DNA from: Clostridium bovifaecis
Lineage (GTDB): Bacteria > Bacillota > Clostridia > Clostridiales > Clostridiaceae
Length of the DNA: 64,000 bases
Assembly (NCBI GenBank): GCA_009738435.1
Contig: CP046522.1
Coordinates: 3,663,985 to 3,727,984 of the forward strand
Reading direction: 5' to 3'
This document shows positions 16,307 to 25,003 of this stretch, one piece after another (position 1 is the stretch's first letter; every line of letters begins with the position of its first letter). The notes under the pieces are model-generated. The model saw only the letters and a program-made list of their open reading frames with translations, did no database searches and was not told the DNA's origin. The position numbers were made by a program, and so were the translations under genes.

Positions 16307-17167
16307 TCACACCTTCTTTCTAAACTTAGTTCCACATATACCATTTGGTTTGATTACAAGCATTACTATGATTAATGCAAATGTAAACACTGACTTCCAT
16401 GAAATTGATACAAGTTTACCAAATAAGTTTTCTGAAACTCCTAATACAAGTCCTCCTACTACAGGACCGAGGAAGGTATTAAATCCACCAAGAACTGCGG
16501 CACAGAATGATTTCAAATGTACATCAGCCATCATACCAATGCTTAAATTTGTCGTAGGTGCCACAAGCATTCCTGTTACTGCTGCAAGCATTGCACTTAT
16601 TATCCAGGTTAGTGTTATAACTCTATCTACTGAAATTCCCATAAGCTTTGCTGCCTGTTGATCTTGAGCTGCTGCTCGAAGAGCAAGTCCACTCATTGTA
16701 TATTTAAAGTAATAGAATAGTCCTCCCATAATAATAGCTGCAATAATTATTATAAGTATGCTATTAGGATCTACTGTAATACTTCCAACCTTAAAGTTTT
16801 CCATACTTATCACCTTGGGGAATGGATTAGTATCAAACCCAAATATATTACCTGCAAGACCATTTAGTATCATCATAAGACCTAATGATGCTATCATAGC
16901 ACTTATCAATGCAGTTCCAAGGGGCTTTATAATTGTTCTTTGAATTACAAATCCCATAACTCCTGCAAATATTAGAGTGCATATGAATGCTACAAAGTAT
17001 GGCATATTTCTGCTTAATACAGTAAATGCTATAAAAGTAAAAAACATTGCCATCTCACCTTGCGCAAAATTAACCATGTCTGACGTTTTGTAAATTAGTA
17101 CAAGACCTAAAGCTGCAAGCGCATAAAGGCTTCCTGTAACAATTCCATTAAAAATTAATTGACTCAT
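16307..17167 (-). CDS. livH: ABC transporter permease, LivH type
   Basis: A 286-residue polytopic permease beginning MSQLIFNGIVTGSLYALAALG, with LVLIYKTSDMVNFAQGEMAM and the cytoplasmic loop LALRAAAQDQQAAKLMGI, all typical of LivH. First gene of the operon livH-livM-livG-livF-binding protein-hydrolase. The start follows ATAGGAGGTAGGAT. The mRNA leader from the sigma-54 promoter at 17330-17345 is about 150 bases. The ligand is unknown; see the binding protein. Confidence 0.9.
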   Translation of the reverse strand: MSQLIFNGIVTGSLYALAALGLVLIYKTSDMVNFAQGEMAMFFTFIAFTVLSRNMPYFVAFICTLIFAGVMGFVIQRTIIKPLGTALISAMIASLGLMMILNGLAGNIFGFDTNPFPKVISMENFKVGSITVDPNSILIIIIAAIIMGGLFYYFKYTMSGLALRAAAQDQQAAKLMGISVDRVITLTWIISAMLAAVTGMLVAPTTNLSIGMMADVHLKSFCAAVLGGFNTFLGPVVGGLVLGVSENLFGKLVSISWKSVFTFALIIVMLVIKPNGICGTKFRKKV

Positions 17168-17329
17168 ATCCTACCTCCTATGTTAGTTTCTGATACATTG
17201 TAATCAAATGATACACCTTAAAAATTTGCACTTAATTCCTTATTTCATGCTGTAATCGTTAGCATCTAAGTGAAATCATTCTTTTTTAAATAAATTTCCC
17301 CAGGGTTTCCCTTTATGTCATAATAATTT

Positions 17330-17345
17330 AGCATAAACCATGCCA
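17330..17345 (-). promoter_or_regulatory. Sigma-54 promoter of the liv-type operon
   Basis: In minus-strand sense TGGCATGGTTTATGCT, with GG and GC exactly 10 bases apart, nearly the same -24 hexamer as the promoter at 9893-9908 (TGGCAT in both). It should drive livH through the alpha/beta hydrolase. Confidence 0.85.
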
Positions 17346-17450
17346 CTTTTACCCAAACACGTTTATGTGGACACTTTTAGTGAATTTTTTTGTAAAATAC
17401 TACAGAAAAGAATATATGTTCAATATTTTTCATATATTTTAAAGCTATTC

Positions 17451-17471
17451 TGTTACTATTTTTACATTTAT
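17451..17471. promoter_or_regulatory. Possible activator-binding site (weak)
   Basis: TGTTACTATTTTTACA is a rough palindrome (TGTTA...TTACA) followed by TTTAT, located 107-127 bp upstream of the sigma-54 promoter. It shares TTACATTTAT with 9991-10012. Position fits an enhancer for a sigma-54 activator; evidence is otherwise thin. Confidence 0.25.
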
Positions 17472-17663
17472 TTCATATCACTAATATATTACCTTTTACT
17501 AATATTTTCAATAAAAATAATTTATTCACTCCTTATTAATAGTGTAACCCTTTTGTTTGTACATCTAATTTATATAAAAATTGCCTGTAAATACGTTTGC
17601 ATCAGTCTTTCCATATAGCTGTATCAAAGTTAAACAGTGTATCAAAATTTGATTAATATATGC

Positions 17664-17698
17664 AAAAAGAAGCAAGCTATATATTCTTGCTTCTTTTT
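17664..17698 (-). terminator. Terminator of hom-thrC
   Basis: Perfect hairpin AAAAAGAAGCAAG/CTTGCTTCTTTTT with a 9-base loop just after the thrC stop codon, T-tracts on both strands. Confidence 0.85.
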
Positions 17699-17705
17699 CT
17701 TTTAA

Positions 17706-19196
17706 TTATATATTTAAAATTTGCTTTATTACTTTTTTCATTTCATCTTTTCTACAAACAGTAGTATGAATAGTATCTGCATCTTGCAAGTATGTCATAG
17801 ATACCGGTGGATTTTCACCTAATAATTTACCCACTTCTCGTATTAGTGAAAAGTCATCGAATTTATCATATTTATTATCAATTGAACTCATAACTGAATG
17901 TGTAAATTTATATGGACTTGCCGTAGCTACTATAAGTGTTTTATTCTCATCTTTAGTATCTTCTTCATATTTCTTACCAACACAATAAGCAACAGCAGTA
18001 TGAGTATCCATAATATATCTATATTTATTAAATACACTTTTTATAGCTTCTTTTGTTTCAATCTCTGATGCAAAATTTCCATAAAAATCATTGAGCCTTT
18101 TCTTCATATCTTCTGATATTCCATAAGATCCATTGATATCTAAATTATTCATAAGCTCTCTTACTTTATTAGGGTTCTCATTTCCAATGCCATATAATAA
18201 TCTTTCCAAGTTGCTAGAAATTAAAATATCCATAGAAGGAGATATAGTTGTAACAAACTCTCTTAGCTTATCATATATCCCTGTATTCAAGAACTCATAT
18301 AAAACTTTATTATCGTTAGACGCGCATATCAACTTTTCTATAGGCAATCCCATTTGCTTTGCATAATATGCTGCCAATATATTCCCGAAATTACCTGTTG
18401 GTACAACTACATTGATTTTTTCTTCCTCAGTTACTTCTTTCATCTTATACAATTTTATATATGCATAAAAATAATATACTATTTGGGGGATTAGTCTTCC
18501 TATATTAATTGAGTTGGCTGAAGAAAACATATACCGTTTCTCATCTAGTTTTCTCATGAACTCATCGTCTCTAAAAATTTCTTTAACTCCGCTTTGAGCA
18601 TCATCAAAATTCCCTTTTATACCTATCACAAAGGTATTATCTCCTTTATGAGTTATCATCTGCTTCTTTTGTACTGGACTAACCCCTTCTTTTGGAAAGA
18701 ACACTATAATCTTAGTATCTTTTACATTTGCAAATCCTTCTAAGGCTGCCTTTCCTGTATCACCTGAAGTAGCGGTCAATATTATAATCTCTTTATCTAT
18801 GCTTTGCTTTCTAGCTGATATAGTCAGCAAGTATGGAAGTATAGACAATGCCATATCTTTAAAGGCTAAGGTTGGCCCATGAAACAGCTCTAAAAAGTAT
18901 TTATCTCCTACCCTTTTTACAGGAGCTATTTCAACTGTATCAAATTTATCATCATATGCTTTTTCTATGCATTCCTTAAGTTCTTCTTCTGTAAAATCAC
19001 ATAAAAACTTGCTCATTACAAAATAAGCAACTTCTTTGTAGTTCATATTAACTAATTCATCTAAATCTATATTTACTTTAGGAATTGCATTTGGAACAAA
19101 CAGACCTCCATCATCTGCAATTCCTTTTATAATAGCTAAAGATGCTGGAATATTGTTTTCTCCACCTCTTGTGCTTTTATATAAAATTTCCTCCAT
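17706..19196 (-). CDS. thrC: Threonine synthase
   Basis: A 496-residue PLP enzyme converting O-phosphohomoserine to threonine in the cytosol. The longer, fungal/E. coli-like type: N-terminal YKSTRGGENNIPASLAIIKGIADDGGLFVP, PLP-lysine in GPTLAFKDMALS (about residue 113), phosphate loop TATSGDTGKAALEGF, and VPTGNFGNILAAYYAKQMG. It lies 31 bp after hom in one operon and ends before a strong terminator. No T-box or other leader was recognised in front of the operon. Confidence 0.95.
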   Translation of the reverse strand: MEEILYKSTRGGENNIPASLAIIKGIADDGGLFVPNAIPKVNIDLDELVNMNYKEVAYFVMSKFLCDFTEEELKECIEKAYDDKFDTVEIAPVKRVGDKYFLELFHGPTLAFKDMALSILPYLLTISARKQSIDKEIIILTATSGDTGKAALEGFANVKDTKIIVFFPKEGVSPVQKKQMITHKGDNTFVIGIKGNFDDAQSGVKEIFRDDEFMRKLDEKRYMFSSANSINIGRLIPQIVYYFYAYIKLYKMKEVTEEEKINVVVPTGNFGNILAAYYAKQMGLPIEKLICASNDNKVLYEFLNTGIYDKLREFVTTISPSMDILISSNLERLLYGIGNENPNKVRELMNNLDINGSYGISEDMKKRLNDFYGNFASEIETKEAIKSVFNKYRYIMDTHTAVAYCVGKKYEEDTKDENKTLIVATASPYKFTHSVMSSIDNKYDKFDDFSLIREVGKLLGENPPVSMTYLQDADTIHTTVCRKDEMKKVIKQILNI

Positions 19197-19227
19197 ATTA
19201 CCACTTCCCTCGATTTTGCTTATTTAT

Positions 19228-20520
19228 CTACACTTCCATCTTTTCCACCCTAATGATATTTTCTATTTTCTTAACACTACTTAAGAGATTTATATCCTTA
19301 ATAGATTTATCAATATTACCTTCTAATGTCTTATGAGTTACAAATACCAATGTAACAAACTCCTGTCCTTTTCCCTTTTGAATTACAGATAATAAACTTA
19401 CATTGTTTTGGCCTAATATAGTTGAAATTTTCCCTAGAACTCCTGGCTCATCTTTAACTGTAATTCTAATATAATATCCTGACTTTGTATTTTCCATTGA
19501 GTTTATCTGCTTTAAGTTTCCACTCTTGCTTCCTTCTAATTTAAATATAGGATCTGTATCATTCCTTAGAATTGATATTATATCTCCTACCACTGCACTT
19601 CCTGTAGGAAGATCTCCAGCTCCTCTTCCATACATCATCAAATCGCCTACTGCATTTCCTTTGATAAATATAGCATTAAAAGAATCATTTACACTAGCAA
19701 GAGGATGCCTTGCTGGAACCATTGTAGGATGAACCCTAAGTTCTAAAACATTGTTTACATCTTTTACAATAGCTAAAAGCTTGATTACATATCCAAATTC
19801 TTTGGCATATTCTATATCTATAGCCTCAATATTTCTTATACCTTCTCTATAAATAGAATCAACGCTGATCTTTTTACCAAAAGCTAGATATGTTAAAATG
19901 CTTAGTTTATAAACTGCATCATATCCGTCCACATCTGAAGTAGGATCGGCTTCTGCATAACCCTTTTCTTGTGCTTCCTTTAAAGCCTCGCCAAAGCTCA
20001 TATTGTCTAGATACATTTTAGTTAGGATATAATTTGTTGTACCATTAATAATCCCCATTATTTGTTCTATCTTATTTGCAGTTAAACTTTCATTTAATCC
20101 ATGTATTATTGGTATGCCTCCAGCAACACTTGCTTCGTAGCAGAATCTTACTTCTTCCTCTTTAGCAGTCTTTATAAGCTCAGAGCCGCAGGTTGCAATA
20201 GCTAACTTATTTGCTGTTACGACATGCTTTTTACTCTGCATAGCTTTTATCATATAGTCCTTTGCAGGATCGACTCCCCCTATTACCTCTATAACTATCT
20301 TTATACTTTCATCATTGAATATTTCCTCTGGCTCTGTCGTTAAGATTCCCTTTGGTACATCTATATCTCTTCTTTTATTAATATCTCTAACTAATATTTT
20401 AGAAACTTCAATATCATATCCTGATCTTTCTCTGATTTCTTCTTTATTGGTCTGTAATATTTCCCAAACTCCTCTTCCTACATTCCCCAATCCCAATAAA
20501 GCAATATTAATCTTATTCAT
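19228..20520 (-). CDS. hom: Homoserine dehydrogenase with C-terminal ACT domain
   Basis: A 430-residue enzyme reducing aspartate semialdehyde to homoserine. Rossmann motif ALLGLGNVGRGV (about 8-19), catalytic region GIINGTTNYILTKM, EAQEKGYAEADPTSDVDGYDA with the substrate-binding Glu/Asp, and a C-terminal ACT domain (YYIRITVKDEPGVLGKIS onward) that gives threonine feedback. First gene of hom-thrC; start preceded by AATAGGGGGGCATTTAA. The upstream region is only about 165 bp to the next gene and shows no recognised riboswitch. Confidence 0.95.
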   Translation of the reverse strand: MNKINIALLGLGNVGRGVWEILQTNKEEIRERSGYDIEVSKILVRDINKRRDIDVPKGILTTEPEEIFNDESIKIVIEVIGGVDPAKDYMIKAMQSKKHVVTANKLAIATCGSELIKTAKEEEVRFCYEASVAGGIPIIHGLNESLTANKIEQIMGIINGTTNYILTKMYLDNMSFGEALKEAQEKGYAEADPTSDVDGYDAVYKLSILTYLAFGKKISVDSIYREGIRNIEAIDIEYAKEFGYVIKLLAIVKDVNNVLELRVHPTMVPARHPLASVNDSFNAIFIKGNAVGDLMMYGRGAGDLPTGSAVVGDIISILRNDTDPIFKLEGSKSGNLKQINSMENTKSGYYIRITVKDEPGVLGKISTILGQNNVSLLSVIQKGKGQEFVTLVFVTHKTLEGNIDKSIKDINLLSSVKKIENIIRVEKMEV

Positions 20521-20655
20521 TTAAATGCCCCCCTATTATTTATTCGTCAGTGAAATACATTTGTTTTTAATTCAGATACATATTATTTACTATTATACTT
20601 TCAATTCTAAAAATAATAAAGTACTTATAAGTAATTTTTTTATGTTTCTCAAAAT

Positions 20656-20695
20656 AAATAAGTAAAAGGCAGCTAATAGTGCCTTTTACTTATTT
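20656..20695. terminator. Bidirectional terminator
   Basis: Perfect 15-bp arms AAATAAGTAAAAGGC/GCCTTTTACTTATTT, with a 10-base loop. It overlaps the stop codon of the 20686-21039 gene and ends that transcript. Confidence 0.85.
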
Positions 20696-21039
20696 AAATA
20701 TTTCTTTTTATTTTTGCTCTTAAATATAACTTTTAATATACCTATAACTAAAATATATACACTATTTACCAATGTCAAACCTAGTGAATATAATAAGCTA
20801 TTTATTATAGCTGTTAAAATACTAAAGTTACTATTTGTAGAATTATATATCACAAAATAATATATGTCTTGGTTATGTATTTGAGAATTTGTAGCAACAA
20901 ATCCTGAAGCAAACACAAAACCATATATAATTTTACTTGTAAACCTATTTCCAATTTCCCCAAAACCTTCTAAGTTTCCCCTGAGAACTTGAACTAGAGC
21001 TTCAAATATACATATAGCGAGGACTATATATAATCCCAT
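20686..21039 (-). CDS. Small membrane protein of unknown function
   Basis: 117 residues with about three hydrophobic segments (about 1-20, 33-52, 75-105) and a very basic tail (KSKNKKKYLNK). I do not recognise a family. It overlaps the 3' end of the thioredoxin-like gene 21002-21697 by 38 bp in another frame. Either the two are translationally coupled, or they were once one polytopic protein with an N-terminal thioredoxin domain and a frameshift near 21035. The neighbouring CcdA-like remnant suggests an envelope thiol-redox context. Confidence 0.55.
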   Translation of the reverse strand: MGLYIVLAICIFEALVQVLRGNLEGFGEIGNRFTSKIIYGFVFASGFVATNSQIHNQDIYYFVIYNSTNSNFSILTAIINSLLYSLGLTLVNSVYILVIGILKVIFKSKNKKKYLNK

Positions 21040-21697
21040 TCTTATTTATAAAATATAAGCTAACTATCATGAATACCGATATTAATAAAAAGTTAAGTCC
21101 ATCAAAAATACCACCGAATATATACGATATTTTGTTTTTATTCCAATATATATTATCATCTTTACTTTGAAAAATCTGTGGCTTTATATTTCCCTTATAC
21201 TTCGGCTCTTGTCCACTTAATATACTTTGTATATCCTCTGTTATTTCAACTGCTAACTCCTTAGAATAACCTAAATAGGGATACTCTTCATTAATAAAAA
21301 TAAAAGGTATTTGCCATTTTAATCTATTTGGAACATTGTTTTTCTCAGCAAACTTATCAAAATATGTTAACACTTCTCCTGAGTCTATCTCCCAAATTTT
21401 TATAGCAACATCTTTATTTTTATACTTACCGTATATAATCTCAGATAGCTCATACTTTAACTCTTCACAATAAGTACACCAACTGGCTGAAAAAACTGTT
21501 ATTCTTACAGGAAATTCCTTAAATTCTTTATTAGTATAATCCTGTACTCCCTCAACTTTTATATTTCCTTTAGAAGGTGCTAAGTCTAAGATATTCTCTT
21601 CTCCAAATACAGTTCTTACTAAAGATATTATAATTAGTCCACTTATTAGCAATATTTTTATAAAACTACTTATGTATTTATACAATTTATTTCTCAT
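21002..21697 (-). CDS. Membrane-anchored thioredoxin-like protein
   Basis: 231 residues. An N-terminal hydrophobic signal/anchor (about 10-30, ending VFGEE), then a thioredoxin-fold domain with redox motif SWCTYC (Cys74, Cys77) and a cis-proline-like IPFIF segment near 130. A hydrophobic stretch follows at about 193-215. It probably acts outside the membrane in disulfide exchange. The CcdA-like remnant just upstream would be the expected electron donor, but it is broken. The C-terminal last 12 residues run into the next gene's overlap and may be frameshifted. Confidence 0.7.
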   Translation of the reverse strand: MRNKLYKYISSFIKILLISGLIIISLVRTVFGEENILDLAPSKGNIKVEGVQDYTNKEFKEFPVRITVFSASWCTYCEELKYELSEIIYGKYKNKDVAIKIWEIDSGEVLTYFDKFAEKNNVPNRLKWQIPFIFINEEYPYLGYSKELAVEITEDIQSILSGQEPKYKGNIKPQIFQSKDDNIYWNKNKISYIFGGIFDGLNFLLISVFMIVSLYFINKNGIIYSPRYMYI

Positions 21698-21872
21698 ACA
21701 TATTTCTCCTTAATATGTTAATACAATATACTCACCCTTCAAATTATATAAATCTTTAAAAGCTTCCTATCAGCTACTATATTATTATTTATATCCATAA
21801 CTACTAAATTAGCACTTGTATAAACTAAACTATCTTTTAGCATACAGTATAGTTCCCCCTTAGTTTATAAGA

Positions 21873-22493
21873 TTAAGTAATACTTATTAAATTAATAAAA
21901 GACATTATACCTAATATCATCATTATAACCGCTGTAAAAATTTTAATTATCCATAGTCTTATAAATAGTATATGGGACATATCTACAACTGCTTTTCCCC
22001 TATGTATTAAGAATGTAATAGCTAATATCGGAATAATAAATCCAATATTAAAGACAACTAAATATACTATTTGAACAATTCTCTTAAAACCATTGTGGTT
22101 AAATATACTTGTCCAGTACACAGCAACTCTGATAAAGTTATTAAACCGCCAAGTACGAAGCTGCTAATATATATAAATCTCAATTTACCTATGTTCCTTA
22201 TTGTACTATGTATAAGCTGCTTATTTTTATCTGGTAATTGTAGTTTAATCTTTTCAACCTCATATCTTTTTGCTCTTAATGCATCCTTAATATTTATATA
22301 TGATAAAAAAAACGCTAAAAGAATTGTAATTAAATATATTGCCTTATGAAAATAACTAATATATTTTCCTAGCCCTACTACCCTAAGTAGACCTATACCT
22401 GCCAAAAAATATGCTATAAAGGTTCCAAGTGCAAAGTTTATTCCAATTAGCAGTATATTTTTATTTTTTCTACTGTCTTGGGAATTCTTTAAA
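21873..22493 (-). pseudogene. CcdA/DsbD-like transmembrane thiol transporter, truncated and frameshifted
   Basis: Polytopic protein with the CcdA-family motif LLCTGQVYL in the frame covering 22067 to about 22490 and a continuation VYLVVFNIGFIIPILAITFL in a second frame (to 21873). One missing A in a run near 22070-22075 explains the shift (ELFK then IVYLVV). The N-terminal part with the first cysteine helix is also absent: native-looking sequence begins near RKNKNILLIGINFALG and upstream of about 22493 the DNA encodes a plus-strand surface protein. It would have passed electrons across the membrane to the adjacent thioredoxin-like protein. Confidence 0.75.
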
Positions 22494-23120
22494 TCTGTAT
22501 CTGGTGGAACTCCTTCAAATGATATAACAGCTCCTGTAACTACTGCAAACCCTGCTGGTAACACTGAAGCTATAAGAACCGAAACTTATACTATCGAAAG
22601 TTCATCTAAGACATTTAAATCAATAGATGCTGAAGATGGTTATGTTGGAATGTATCCTGCTGATGGCTATAGTACCTCAATATTAAAGATGGGTGATAAA
22701 GGGATGTATAATGCTAACACTTATTATTCAATTTTATGTTTTGATACATCTTCTATAGGGCTATCCACTATTCAAGATGCTAAATTGAAAATATATCGTA
22801 AATCTTTATCTGGAAATATAACTGGGATAAAGATCGATATAAAATCTGGATATTTCGGTACTAGCAGTGATTTGACACAATCTGATTATAATGCTGCTGC
22901 TTCTTTAGTAGATATAGCTACTATGAGTGTTCCGAATACTAATGATAATTATGTTGAAGTAACACCCCCTTCATCAGCATTGCAATATATAAATAAAACA
23001 GGCAGAACTCAATTTAGACTAAAATGCACTTCCGCCGTTGACTTCACATCAGATACTCTTGAAATATATGGAGGAGATAGCAGTTCATACTCCCCTCAAC
23101 TAATAATAACAACTAATTAA
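22494..23120 (+). pseudogene. DNRLRE-type surface domain protein, 5'-truncated
   Basis: An open plus-strand frame with SGGTPSNDITAPVTTANPAG (the DTTAPVTT-like phrase is common in secreted clostridial proteins), then a DNRLRE/carbohydrate-binding-like beta domain (YSILCFDTSSIG, DAKLKIYRKS, TLEIYGGDSSSYSPQLIIT). The first ATG inside it is at 22650, with no ribosome site, and no signal peptide exists; the 5' end abuts the CcdA remnant. It is one of very few plus-strand genes in this part of the window. I regard it as the 3' remnant of a secreted multi-domain protein. Confidence 0.65.
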
Positions 23121-23129
23121 AATGATAAA

Positions 23130-23151
23130 AGTGGTAGTTTCACAACTACCA
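23130..23151 (+). terminator. Hairpin after the DNRLRE remnant
   Basis: GTGGTAGTT/AACTACCAC with a 4-base loop directly after the stop codon; the following tract (TGTTTC) is only moderately T-rich, so terminator strength is uncertain. Confidence 0.45.
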
Positions 23152-23183
23152 CTGTTTCACAACTATCACTCTCTCTATTTACA

Positions 23184-24020
23184 CTAAAAAGCTATTACTA
23201 AGCCACCATCATCTGCATATGTTGAGCTTAAACCAGCCATTTCAACAATAACAATATCTTTAAACTTATATTTTTTTAATACTTCCTCTTTAAACTGAAG
23301 TGCTCTATCTAAGCAATTACAGTGTGCAATTCCAAGTACCTTTTCCTCTAAGTTAGTACCCTCTTCTCCAATAATTTCTACAAATCTTTTGAATGCCTTT
23401 TTATATCCTCTAGTTTTTTCAACTAATCTTATAGTACCTTCGTCTGTAGCACCCATTATTGGTTTAATTGATAACATATTAGCTACCTTTGCAATGATAG
23501 GATTTAGTCTTCCTGCCTTTGCTAAGTGTTCTAAACTCTCCAATAAGAAAAATGTCTTCATTCCTTTAATATAGCTTGATACTTTATCTACTATTTCGAT
23601 TTCTTTAAAATTCATTTTAGCCAGTTCATTAATTTTTAGAGCTATTAAAGTTTCTCCTGCAGAAGCGCTAAAAGAATCAAATACATGGATAAATTTGTGA
23701 GCAATATCTTCTATAAATAAGCTCTTTGCTAGAACTGCACTATTGTAGCTTCCACTCAATTTAGAAGATAAAGTTACTACAAAAACACTTTCTTTGCCTT
23801 CATATCTTCGAATGTAGTCCTCTGGTGATGGACACGCTGTTTTAGGTGCTGTCTTGCACTCACCCATATCTTTAATATATTGTTTTATATCTAGATTTTC
23901 ATTATCTATATATTTTTTATCCTCTAACTGCAGTATTAAGGGTGCAATATCTACATTTAATTCTTTCTTCATATTCTCTGTTAAATCACAACTGCTATCT
24001 GCAACTATTTTAATATCCAT
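23184..24020 (-). CDS. DegV family protein (fatty-acid-binding) 1
   Basis: 278 residues of the DegV/FakB family, which bind a fatty acid and present it to a fatty acid kinase. Opening IKIVADSSCDLTEN has the conserved DSxxDL; other marks are TACPSPEDY, VVTLSSKLSGSYNSA, FDSFSASAGETL and a final DDGGLVIAF. It lies 22 bp after the other DegV gene, so they are probably one transcript. DegV proteins often occur as paralogue pairs with different acyl preference. No FakA-like kinase is in the window. Confidence 0.9.
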   Translation of the reverse strand: MDIKIVADSSCDLTENMKKELNVDIAPLILQLEDKKYIDNENLDIKQYIKDMGECKTAPKTACPSPEDYIRRYEGKESVFVVTLSSKLSGSYNSAVLAKSLFIEDIAHKFIHVFDSFSASAGETLIALKINELAKMNFKEIEIVDKVSSYIKGMKTFFLLESLEHLAKAGRLNPIIAKVANMLSIKPIMGATDEGTIRLVEKTRGYKKAFKRFVEIIGEEGTNLEEKVLGIAHCNCLDRALQFKEEVLKKYKFKDIVIVEMAGLSSTYADDGGLVIAF

Positions 24021-24042
24021 TTAATAAGTTTCCCCCTAATAT

Positions 24043-24900
24043 TTATTCTTTTGCATTAAGAAAAAATAAAGCCAAGGTTCCTGGTCCTGAATGCGCCCCA
24101 ATAACGCATCCTACCATATTTACCAAAAAGTTTCTACATCCAAAGTTCTCTTCAAACATTCGCTTTACCATTTCTACAGCTTCTATATCATCTCCGTGTG
24201 ATATACCAATAATTTGATCCTTTAAGTCTACTCCTCTTTCTTCTGCTATTTCTACAATCCTTTTTAACGCCTTTTTTCTTCCTCTAACCTTTTCTCTAGG
24301 CATAAGCTTTCCATCTTCTACATCTAATACTGGCTTAATATTTAAAAGTCCACCTATCATAGCAGCTGCTCTACTTACTCTTCCACCTCTTAGTAGATAT
24401 TCTAAATCATCTACAGTAAAAATATGCTCCATATGCTTTGAATTAAATTCTATTGCTTTAATAATTTCTTCCTTACTCTTTCCTTCCTTTAACATTTTAG
24501 CAGCTTTATATACTACTAGTCCAAATCCTACTGATGCACATTTAGTATCAATCATGTATATATCAAAATTAGGATGCATTTCCAAAACTTCTTCCTTAGC
24601 TATTAACGCTGATTGATATGTTCCCGTTAGTTTTGATGAAAATCCTATGTACATAACCTCATCTTGATTCTCTGCATGTCTAATAAATAGTTCTTTAAAT
24701 TTACTTGGAGGTACTTGAGAAGTTGTATATATTTTTCCCAGCCTCATATTATTATATAACTCTTTAGGTTGTATAGTTTCTCCATCTAAATATTCATCAC
24801 CTTCTAAATACACAAATAGAGGAAGTACCTCAATATTATATTCTTCAATGATTTCTCTAGGCAGATCACATCCACTGTCAGTGATTAATTTTATTGCCAT
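24043..24900 (-). CDS. DegV family protein (fatty-acid-binding) 2
   Basis: 285 residues, DegV/FakB family: IKLITDSGCDLPREI at the start, TSQVPPSKF, MYIGFSSKLTGTYQSA, IDTKCASVGFGLVVYKAA, DLEYLLRGGRVSRAAAMIGGLL, and HSGPGTLALFFL at the end. First of the two-gene DegV operon. Start preceded by AAAGGAGATGATGGG. Expected to be a cytosolic fatty-acid carrier for phospholipid synthesis; exact ligand not visible. Confidence 0.9.
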   Translation of the reverse strand: MAIKLITDSGCDLPREIIEEYNIEVLPLFVYLEGDEYLDGETIQPKELYNNMRLGKIYTTSQVPPSKFKELFIRHAENQDEVMYIGFSSKLTGTYQSALIAKEEVLEMHPNFDIYMIDTKCASVGFGLVVYKAAKMLKEGKSKEEIIKAIEFNSKHMEHIFTVDDLEYLLRGGRVSRAAAMIGGLLNIKPVLDVEDGKLMPREKVRGRKKALKRIVEIAEERGVDLKDQIIGISHGDDIEAVEMVKRMFEENFGCRNFLVNMVGCVIGAHSGPGTLALFFLNAKE

Positions 24901-25003
24901 CCCATCATCTCCTTTATAATTTTATGAATATAAATATATATTTGCTAATTTATTTCAAAAGGGTTACTTATCCTAGTATATCTCAAAATAGACACTTTTT
25001 ACA

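Larger units (their letters stand above)
17168..17705. other. Regulatory region between livH and thrC
   Basis: About 540 bp without a credible gene. It carries the sigma-54 promoter (17330-17345), a possible activator site (17451-17471) and the thrC terminator (17664-17698). An open frame on the plus strand (17340-17618) is very hydrophobic, has no ribosome site and reads across the promoter, so I do not call it. Confidence 0.6.

Noticed and set aside
17340..17618. Plus-strand open frame of 92 codons between livH and thrC
   Set aside because: Hydrophobic low-complexity translation of AT-rich DNA, no ribosome site, and it reads through the sigma-54 promoter.
22067..22564. Intact minus-strand membrane protein starting at 22564
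   Set aside because: Its first about 25 codons are antisense of a plus-strand surface protein (TAPVTTANPAG), so the start is artificial; the gene is a truncated and frameshifted CcdA remnant.
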